This document shows, in pieces, positions 57,974 to 64,000 of a stretch of 64,000 nt of DNA. Origin of the DNA: Aquaspirillum sp. LM1 (lineage in GTDB: Bacteria; Pseudomonadota; Gammaproteobacteria; Burkholderiales; Aquaspirillaceae). Numbering within the stretch: position 1 is the first letter of the stretch; each line of letters begins with the position of its first letter. The position numbers and the translations under genes are program-made. The notes below the pieces were generated by a model. That model made no database searches. It was given only the letters and a program-made list of their open reading frames with translations, and was not told the DNA's origin. The stretch is taken from assembly GCF_002002905.1 (NCBI RefSeq), contig NZ_CP019509.1:1178001-1242000 (forward strand). Reading direction: 5' to 3'.

Positions 57974-58045
57974 GAATGCTTCCCTTGTAAGGTAGTGGTG
58001 TCGCCGGCAGCCCACGAGCGGATGACGCATCGGGCCTGCCGGCAG

Positions 58046-58070
58046 GCTGACCTTCAGGATGAAGGTCAGC
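58046..58070. other. Intercistronic hairpin between the patatin-like genes
   Basis: A perfect 10-bp stem (GCTGACCTTC / GAAGGTCAGC) with a 5-base loop lies in the 104-bp gap between the paralogues. No T-run follows on the minus strand, so it may stabilise or balance expression of the two cistrons rather than terminate. Confidence 0.6.
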
Positions 58071-58077
58071 GGCCACT

Positions 58078-59208
58078 TTAAAACATGGCAAGGGCATTTT
58101 CAAATAAGCGTGTGGGTGAGAGCGGTGAAGTGTGGTGCATTTGCCGCACTGCAGCATGATGGGTGCGCGCCGGCTTGCCAGTGGCGGGCAACAGGCCCAG
58201 CAGCAGGCCGTGTTCATCAAGGAATTCCTGCCCGGTTTGGTAGCCCACTTCAAACAGGCGCTTGAGGTTGCTGTCCGACCAGTCAAAGATTTCCGGCAGC
58301 CAGGCATCCGGTACGTTTTTGTAAAAATCCAGCTGCAGCACGGTTTTGCCATGCTGGGCCATTTGCATCTTGTACATTTTGGTGTCGCTGTGGGCAATTT
58401 TCACCAGAGGGGTGATGATCGACTTCACCCAGGCATCGTACAGATTGCGCGGCTTTTGCAGCAGGCGGTAAGACCCGAGAATGTCGGCGACAATCACCAC
58501 ATCCACATGCTCTTCCACCTCCGGACGGGTCATCACCTCAAAGTTCAGCGGCTCAATCGACGCGCCTTCAATATACCAGTGCCCATCCACCTCGTACGGC
58601 GGATAGATCAGCGGGAAGGAAAACGCTGCACGGATGCGCTCGGCAGACAGCTGTTCCTTGTTCCACACTTCCATGCTGGAGGTGTCCAGATTGAAGGCGT
58701 TGAAGTAGAACTCGCCGGGCATGCGATGGGCCAGGTCAAAGTCGACATACTCTTCCACAAACGGCAGATGCGCGCACAAGCCCAGGCTTTTGGTGTTCAG
58801 GTTGCTTGGCGTCATCGATGCCCAGGCCAGCTGGAACATATCGTGCATGAAGCTGCCCTGCGGAAACATCTCCCGATGCCACTGCACCCAGGGGTTTTTT
58901 GCCATCGCCTGGCGGAACTGGTGAGCGTGGTCGCCCGGTTTCATGAAAACTTTGTGGTTGACCGGAAACAGCTTGTACAGCTCGTCCGATACCCCGATCT
59001 GCGCCCAGCGGCTCAGCGCCTCAACCCGGTCGCCCCCTTGTGGGCAAGTGTACAGCAGGCCCATCAACGCCCCGGCACCCGAGGTGGAGATCACGTCAAA
59101 TTCCATTTCACGTTCAGCAAAAGCGACCAAAGCGCCAGCAATCAAGCTGGAGTTAGGCGCGCCGCCACCCAAGACAATTCCGGTTTTCACATGATGCGTA
59201 TGGTTCAT
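58078..59208 (-). CDS. Patatin-like protein with altered active site (paralogue 2)
   Basis: The 376-residue product is homologous along its length to the gene at 56843. It has LGGGAPNSSL (13-22), FDVISTSGAGALMG (37-50) and YIEGASIEPLNF. The nucleophile elbow again reads T42-S43-G44-A45-G46 and the dyad again has Glu, so the change is shared and not a random mutation. AGGAGA precedes the start at 59208. It is upstream of paralogue 1 on the same strand, probably an operon from a tandem duplication. Confidence 0.85.
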   Translation of the reverse strand: MNHTHHVKTGIVLGGGAPNSSLIAGALVAFAEREMEFDVISTSGAGALMGLLYTCPQGGDRVEALSRWAQIGVSDELYKLFPVNHKVFMKPGDHAHQFRQAMAKNPWVQWHREMFPQGSFMHDMFQLAWASMTPSNLNTKSLGLCAHLPFVEEYVDFDLAHRMPGEFYFNAFNLDTSSMEVWNKEQLSAERIRAAFSFPLIYPPYEVDGHWYIEGASIEPLNFEVMTRPEVEEHVDVVIVADILGSYRLLQKPRNLYDAWVKSIITPLVKIAHSDTKMYKMQMAQHGKTVLQLDFYKNVPDAWLPEIFDWSDSNLKRLFEVGYQTGQEFLDEHGLLLGLLPATGKPARTHHAAVRQMHHTSPLSPTRLFENALAMF

Positions 59209-59284
59209 GATGATTCTCCTGCGGGGCAAAGAAGGAAGGACACTTGTCGTCATGCGTGATGCTGGCTGGCCGATCAGTGACACC

Positions 59285-60138
59285 CTTGAATGAAACTGTT
59301 TGTTATGACTGTCCGGTTACGGTGATGCTGTGGAAAAAAATGTCAGGACGCTTGCTGTAAAAAAGTTGCCCGAGCCAGTCCGCCTGGCGGAGGGGGATCA
59401 AGCAAAGGTCGGGTTGTCTGACCAATGTTTGATTTCGCACCGAACTAGGTAGATATGCTTAACAACTCTCTTAAGGCATGAACGATGCTTATATCATGCC
59501 ATGCTACATTGCCGCGCGCCACGGTCTTTTTATGTTGCGCTGCAGCACGTCACTAAGCAGCAAGTAGGCCAGTTGATAAACAGGCTGGTGGTTAAGCAAG
59601 AAAATTGCTAAGGATTGCGTAATTGAACCAAAATTTACCACTCAATTCATGACAAACAAACGATTGTTATGACGTTTTGCAGAGGTAAACCGGCAAAATT
59701 TGCCGCAACGGCAAAAATTTCCGGCAAACATCCGCTAACCCCCGTTCAGTTTTTGTGTCAAGCTGATTGGCATAATATCTTTGTCATAATGTTAAACGGC
59801 TAGCGTTCATCGCGCCACGCGATCGATTGATCCTGAAAAATGGCCGAAAGTGCCTGGATAGCAGCAGAATGTTGCTGCCTGGCTGCTGCTGAAATGCTGC
59901 GTCGCGGGACAAATTCAGACAGACCACGCCAAGGGCGGACGTCACCGGTACACCAAGCTGGTGCCAGGCAGCGCGAAAACGAATCCGACAAGAGGGAAAA
60001 CGCGCATATGACTCACACGGAGGCAGAGCAGAAACCGCGCAGGCAAAAAGCGGGTAAAGCCGCACGCACCGGGCTTGCATGAGCCACGACAAGCACTGGG
60101 GCGGGTTGGGAAAGTTTGACGAGAATGGGTGGGTGGCT
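59285..60138. other. Intergenic region between the patatin operon and the IS
   Basis: About 850 bases, AT-richer from 59290 to 59800, without supported genes. The antisense frame 59784-60170 has unusual composition, crosses the IS edge and is rejected. The promoter of the patatin operon must lie near 59220-59300. Confidence 0.5.
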
Positions 60139-60148
60139 GGTATCCTTG

Positions 60149-61410
60149 CAGGGCAATCGCATGAATTCACGCCCGCCCAAGTCCGAAGAGCTGCTCACGG
60201 TATTCATCCGACGTCGCCGCAATCAGTCGGCGCACCTTGATGCCCCCCTTGCGCGGAATCGGATCCAGCCGAATCAGATTCAGCGTGATGTGCTTGAGCA
60301 CCGCCAGGTTGTGCGCGGCATGGCCCGTACGGGCACGCATCTGATCATCACCAAACACCACGTCCATGCACCAGTGCAGGCGGTTCTCAACTGACCAATG
60401 CGCCCTGATGGCATGCGCCAGGCGTTGTGCATCCGCTGCCAGACTGGTGAGGTAGTAGCGCTGCTCGCGGGTGGTTTTGCCTTTGACCAGACGCTCTGAA
60501 TCCATCACCACAAAAGCATATAAATCAGGCCATTGCGTTGGTTTGTACAGACAATCCAGTTGGTCGAAGACGTAGCAGCGACGATGTTCAATACGTCCGT
60601 GATCCTTCTCTATCTGCTCATGAAAGCTGTGCGGGGTTTGTTCCGCCGGGGCAGATTGGAACTGTGTGAAGAAGTCGCGCATTGAGTCGGCGAGCGTAGG
60701 GTGGTTGTCCTTGACCGCCAGAACATAGTCAGCTTTCTTGTCGCGGATGGCCTGGGCAATGTTGGTTTGCGTGCCCATCGCGTCGATGGTCACGATGCAA
60801 CCTTCCAGCGCCAGGGTATTGAGCAGCGTCGGGATGGCGGTTTTTTCATTGGATTTTTTTGCCGTTGCCGTTTGTCCCATCACCAGCCCGGCCCCGGCGG
60901 CAAAGGCGCTGACCAGATGCAGTGCGGTGGCGTCCACCTTGCCGGAGCGTCGGCTGGTTTTGCCGTCGATTGCCACCACATCCTGAGCAGCCAGAGCGGG
61001 CAGTATGCTGCGAACCCAGCGTTGAAAGGCAGACTCGAATTCTGTTGGATCAATCAGCCCGAACAGCCGCCCAAACGTGTCATGAGAGGGAATGCCGTGT
61101 TCCAGCTTGAGATAGCGACGAAACCATGTCAGTTTCTCGTTGGCCCAGGCTTCGATCTCGACGAAGGTGTCGGCACCGGCCAGTACGCCGTTGACGGCGA
61201 CCACGAGCACTTCGACCAGATCGTGCCGTGTCTTGCGGGTTTGGCGAGGGTCGGTGATGGAGACAAACACATCCGCTAGCTGCAACTTGCCTTCTGTCTC
61301 CATGAGTCGCTCCCAAAAAGCGGGACGCTACACAAATCAGGGGCAGGTGAACAGTCTGGGGCGTCATGGCTTGTAGGCGTTAGGGCAATGGCATTCATGC
61401 GATTGCCCTG
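60149..61410 (-). mobile_element. ISAs1-family insertion sequence, complete
   Basis: The ends CAGGGCAATCGCATGAATTC (left) and its near-perfect inverse (right, ending GATTGCCCTG) bound 1262 bp. A 10-bp target duplication, GGTATCCTTG, is at 60139-60148 and 61411-61420. Size, ends and duplication length fit ISAs1. Subterminal AGGGCAAT at the right end can also pair with the terminal repeat. The intact ends and duplication suggest a recent insertion. It lies 146 bp from the first I-E repeat. Confidence 0.95.
60167..61303 (-). CDS. ISAs1-family transposase
   Basis: The 378-residue DDE transposase has an N-terminal DDE_Tnp_1-associated domain (DPRQTRKTRHDLVEVLVVAVNGVLAGADTF.. cut) and the catalytic region: first Asp in VVAIDGKTSRRS, second in CIVTIDAMGTQTNIA, and a C-terminal HWSVENRLHWCMDVVFGDD with the Glu. 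The gene fills the IS from end to end with no frameshift, so the enzyme is probably active. Confidence 0.95.
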   Translation of the reverse strand: METEGKLQLADVFVSITDPRQTRKTRHDLVEVLVVAVNGVLAGADTFVEIEAWANEKLTWFRRYLKLEHGIPSHDTFGRLFGLIDPTEFESAFQRWVRSILPALAAQDVVAIDGKTSRRSGKVDATALHLVSAFAAGAGLVMGQTATAKKSNEKTAIPTLLNTLALEGCIVTIDAMGTQTNIAQAIRDKKADYVLAVKDNHPTLADSMRDFFTQFQSAPAEQTPHSFHEQIEKDHGRIEHRRCYVFDQLDCLYKPTQWPDLYAFVVMDSERLVKGKTTREQRYYLTSLAADAQRLAHAIRAHWSVENRLHWCMDVVFGDDQMRARTGHAAHNLAVLKHITLNLIRLDPIPRKGGIKVRRLIAATSDEYREQLFGLGRA

Positions 61411-61420
61411 GGTATCCTTG

Positions 61421-61556
61421 TTGCTGGCTGGATGGCCTGTGACAGGGCTTGAAACATCGCTCTTTGAACAAGCTGACCACGCTACTTACCCACCTGAAAA
61501 TCGGTAGATTTTGACGTGGGTGAAAAGTTGTTATGAATCAATTGTTTATTTTTGGT
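61421..61556 (+). promoter_or_regulatory. Leader of the type I-E CRISPR array
   Basis: The sequence up to the first repeat becomes AT-rich (about 61490-61556), as I-E leaders do, and the array's degenerate repeat is at the other end. It should hold the array promoter and the integration signals for new spacers. The IS insertion at 61420 leaves 136 bp of leader, and whether any upstream leader was cut off is unknown. Confidence 0.7.
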
Positions 61557-63598
61557 GTGTTCCCCGCAGACGCGGGGATGAACCGACGAGACGGCTGCCC
61601 GAAAGATCATTGCTGACGTGTTCCCCGCAGACGCGGGGATGAACCGCCGCGCTGGATGCTGCCGACCTGGACGCCGACGTGTTCCCCGCAGACGCGGGGA
61701 TGAACCGACGCCATCGCGGGTGCCATCTTCATTTTCGTCGTGTTCCCCGCAGACGCGGGGATGAACCGGACAGGATGAGCCAGAGCCCAGCCTAGTGCGC
61801 GTGTTCCCCGCAGACGCGGGGATGAACCGCGTTAGAGATATTGCAGAACGCCTTTCCTGGGGTGTTCCCCGCAGACGCGGGGATGAACCGAAAACGGACT
61901 TGATCTGCGCGCCATTGCCCCGGTGTTCCCCGCAGACGCGGGGATGAACCGCGGCCAGCTTGCCATCTGCCCGCGAGATGCCAGTGTTCCCCGCAGACGC
62001 GGGGATGAACCGAACTCGCTGCTGTACGTGGTGGATGCCGATGAGTGTTCCCCGCAGACGCGGGGATGAACCGCTTGGCATCACGGGCCAGGCGGCAGAT
62101 TACGGGTGTTCCCCGCAGACGCGGGGATGAACCGAATCGCTTGCCGGACAGCGAGCGGAATCTCATGTGTTCCCCGCAGACGCGGGGATGAACCGGTCAT
62201 TTGAGCCAGGCGGCCAGCTGGGTGCGCGTGTTCCCCGCAGACGCGGGGATGAACCGAAAGTCCGCGCGGCTGACTTTAGCCTCAATAAGTGTTCCCCGCA
62301 GACGCGGGGATGAACCGGCTGCGCTACTGGCCTCACGCGGATCTATGTTGTGTTCCCCGCAGACGCGGGGATGAACCGCCAGATCCTTGTTTCGAGACAT
62401 TCCTCGAGGAGTGTTCCCCGCAGACGCGGGGATGAACCGAGCACGGAGCACAGGTCATCCCTACCGCTTTTGTGTTCCCCGCAGACGCGGGGATGAACCG
62501 GCGCGCACGCTGGATGAACTCCAGAAGGTGGCGTGTTCCCCGCAGACGCGGGGATGAACCGTCTGGGTAAAAAAATCGGAGCAGGTGTTGACAGTGTTCC
62601 CCGCAGACGCGGGGATGAACCGGTGCTCGCCCGTTTTCGACCGGCGTTCCTGCGGTGTTCCCCGCAGACGCGGGGATGAACCGAATGGCGTCGCCTTGGA
62701 TGAGGTTGATCCGGGGTGTTCCCCGCAGACGCGGGGATGAACCGCTGTGCACCGTTCGGCATGCTGGCAATGGCACGTGTTCCCCGCAGACGCGGGGATG
62801 AACCGGCGCGACTGGTAGCTACAGTTGCGCCGCGTCTGTGTTCCCCGCAGACGCGGGGATGAACCGTTTCGTATTCAACGCATCTATCGTTTTCACCTGT
62901 GTTCCCCGCAGACGCGGGGATGAACCGACGATCAAAAAACCCCTTGGGGAGCGTGACACGTGTTCCCCGCAGACGCGGGGATGAACCGTCACCTTACTCA
63001 GAATGGGTCGCATGGAACCCGTGTTCCCCGCAGACGCGGGGATGAACCGTTCCGTGGCCAGCGTGACCGCGACGGAAACGTGTGTTCCCCGCAGACGCGG
63101 GGATGAACCGACCTCTGATGCGGCCATCAAGGCGCTGCACGAGTGTTCCCCGCAGACGCGGGGATGAACCGCACGCGGCTGTGCATGCGCTCTCAGCGCT
63201 TCAGTGTTCCCCGCAGACGCGGGGATGAACCCAACGCAGACGGGTCACGACTGGAGCCGGACTTGTGTTCCCCGCAGACGCGGGGATGAACCGGGCGACG
63301 CTAAAGCCGACGATACGGCGGGTGGGTGTTCCCCGCAGACGCGGGGATGAACCGCGCCGGAGCGACCGGCTCACGCGCCAGCAGTTGTGTTCCCCGCAGA
63401 CGCGGGGATGAACCGGATGGATTTCGCCGCTGCGGCGTGTCGCACAGGTGTTCCCCGCAGACGCGGGGATGAACCGTAGAGCGGCTGGGGCGCAACACCC
63501 GGCCCGGCGTGTTCCCCGCAGACGCGGGGATGAACCGGCCCTGTGATTTTTGGCGACGTGATCGGGCATGTGTTCCCCGCAGACGCGGGGATGAACTG
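61557..63598 (+). CRISPR. Type I-E CRISPR array, 34 repeats
   Basis: A 29-bp repeat beginning GTGTTCCCCGC, with a CCCCGC/GCGGGG stem and ending GATGAACCG, recurs at an exact 61-bp period from 61557 to 63570: 34 repeats, 33 spacers of 32 bp. It is the E. coli/CASCADE (I-E) repeat class in its transcribed orientation. The last repeat ends GAACTG and the repeat at 63204 ends ACCC, both single-base variants. No cas genes are visible on either side within the window. All frames here (HPRVCGEH-type repeats) are artefacts. Confidence 0.97.
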
Positions 63599-63758
63599 CG
63601 GATGGGGCTGCTGATGGATCGGCTGATGGATGTGATGCGCGCCAAGGTGGAGCAGTTACGGTCTGTGGTGTAAGTGGTGAAAATGGAAGCCCCCAGAAAC
63701 GGGGTCTTTTATATTTTATGCATATTGTGACATGATGATGATTTTCAGAGGGGCTATC
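63599..63758. other. Region between the I-E array and the last gene
   Basis: Right after the last repeat comes a 23-codon frame (63602-63673) open through from the repeat, encoding MGLLMDRLMDVMRAKVEQL-like residues, perhaps the tail of a gene truncated when the array end formed. A short hairpin (GCCCCC...GGGGTCTTTTAT, about 63690-63715) follows as a possible terminator. Confidence 0.45.
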
Positions 63759-64000
63759 ATGAGGGTTGATGATCGCGGGTTGCTGGTCATTGCCGGTGTA
63801 GTTTGTGCGGCAGTTGTCGCTGGTGTCTGGTGGCAGCACAATGCGATTGTGCGCGATGCTGAGCGTGCGTTGCGTGCTGTTGCGGTTGTGCCGGACTCGG
63901 CACGCATTGACTCGTATGAGCAGCGCGATGATAGGCTGTGCGGAACCTGGAGCGGAAATAACGCAATGGGTCAGCGTTTGCAGCCTGCCCGGTTTGTTTA
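63759..64000 (+). CDS. Partial membrane-anchored protein, cut by window end
   Basis: ATG at 63759 with AGAGGGG upstream starts a frame that runs without stop to the last base (80 codons). It has one hydrophobic segment (about 9-25, LVIAGVVCAAVVAGVWW) and a following charged region with Arg/Asp/Glu. Family not recognised. It resembles small anchored proteins of phage lysis or secretion modules only in layout. Confidence 0.6.
   Translation, partial: MRVDDRGLLVIAGVVCAAVVAGVWWQHNAIVRDAERALRAVAVVPDSARIDSYEQRDDRLCGTWSGNNAMGQRLQPARFV

Noticed and set aside
59784-60170. A 128-codon minus-strand frame near the IS
   Set aside because: It crosses the left end of the ISAs1 element and its target duplication, so it is a chance frame.
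61482-63839. Open frames with repeated HPRVCGEH, SSPRLRGT or FIPASAGNT patterns
   Set aside because: They translate the I-E CRISPR repeat in three frames on the antisense strand.

Overview
The window looks like a chromosomal segment of a high-GC betaproteobacterium, most likely of the order Neisseriales (Chromobacteriaceae-like). Support comes from typical betaproteobacterial genes (leuC-leuD-leuB-asd, DUF2788 and DUF3149 small membrane proteins, ilvBN with an ilvB-type leader) and from dozens of palindromes of the type ATTCCCGCG(n)AGGCGGGAAT, which resemble the dRS3 repeats of Neisseria. The genus assignment is inference.

Layout. 1-2276 is the leader-distal part of a type I-F CRISPR array, interrupted twice by the same 109-bp MITE. 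2396-6905 (minus) is a five-gene operon of lipid/lipoprotein-export type (secreted protein, ABC ATPase, FtsX-like permease, LolA-like protein, outer-membrane barrel). 7171-8307 is a class V aminotransferase. 8500-13617 is a defence island: an AT-rich PARIS-like pair (AAA ATPase + DUF4435/TOPRIM), an IS5-family remnant, and an overlapping pair of an ATPase and a small PD-(D/E)XK-like protein that I cannot match to a named system. 13770-30540 holds a LysR regulator, leuCD, leuB, asd, a flavodoxin/rhodanese cluster, dsbC, a BtuF-like binding protein, lolA, nadE, and a DUF692 (MNIO)/DUF2063 pair beside an IS605 remnant. 30682-47738 holds argP/argO, yajQ, argF-argG, an Orn/Lys/Arg decarboxylase, an AT-rich zinc-ribbon/deoxyribosyltransferase-like gene, an ABC-F ATPase, tsaD, an OsmC protein, an ArsR-like regulator and an adenosine deaminase. 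49253-59208 holds ychJ, speA, two small membrane-protein genes, ilvBN with a valine-rich leader peptide and attenuator, and two tandem patatin-like genes with an altered active site. 60149-61410 is a complete ISAs1-family IS with a 10-bp target duplication, next to the leader of a type I-E CRISPR array (61557-63598, 34 repeats). A partial membrane-protein gene runs off the right end. No cas gene lies in the window and I see no tRNA or rRNA gene.

Intergenic space is dominated by two dispersed repeat families. Family 1 is a 109-bp MITE (ends GGA(C/T)(G/A)CGCTGA, YTAR-type 4-bp target duplications) with a terminator-like hairpin. Family 2 is a longer mosaic element (ends TAGTAGCCAGTCAC-like) that is tandemly amplified at 23.3-24.8 kb and 48.3-49.3 kb. 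Both share the dRS3-like palindrome, and chimeras between them are visible.

Branched-chain and Asp-family amino acid synthesis (leuC, leuD, leuB, asd, ilvBN), arginine/polyamine metabolism (argF, argG, argP/argO, speA, second decarboxylase) and envelope biogenesis (LolA, LolA-like operon, DsbC) are the main functional themes.
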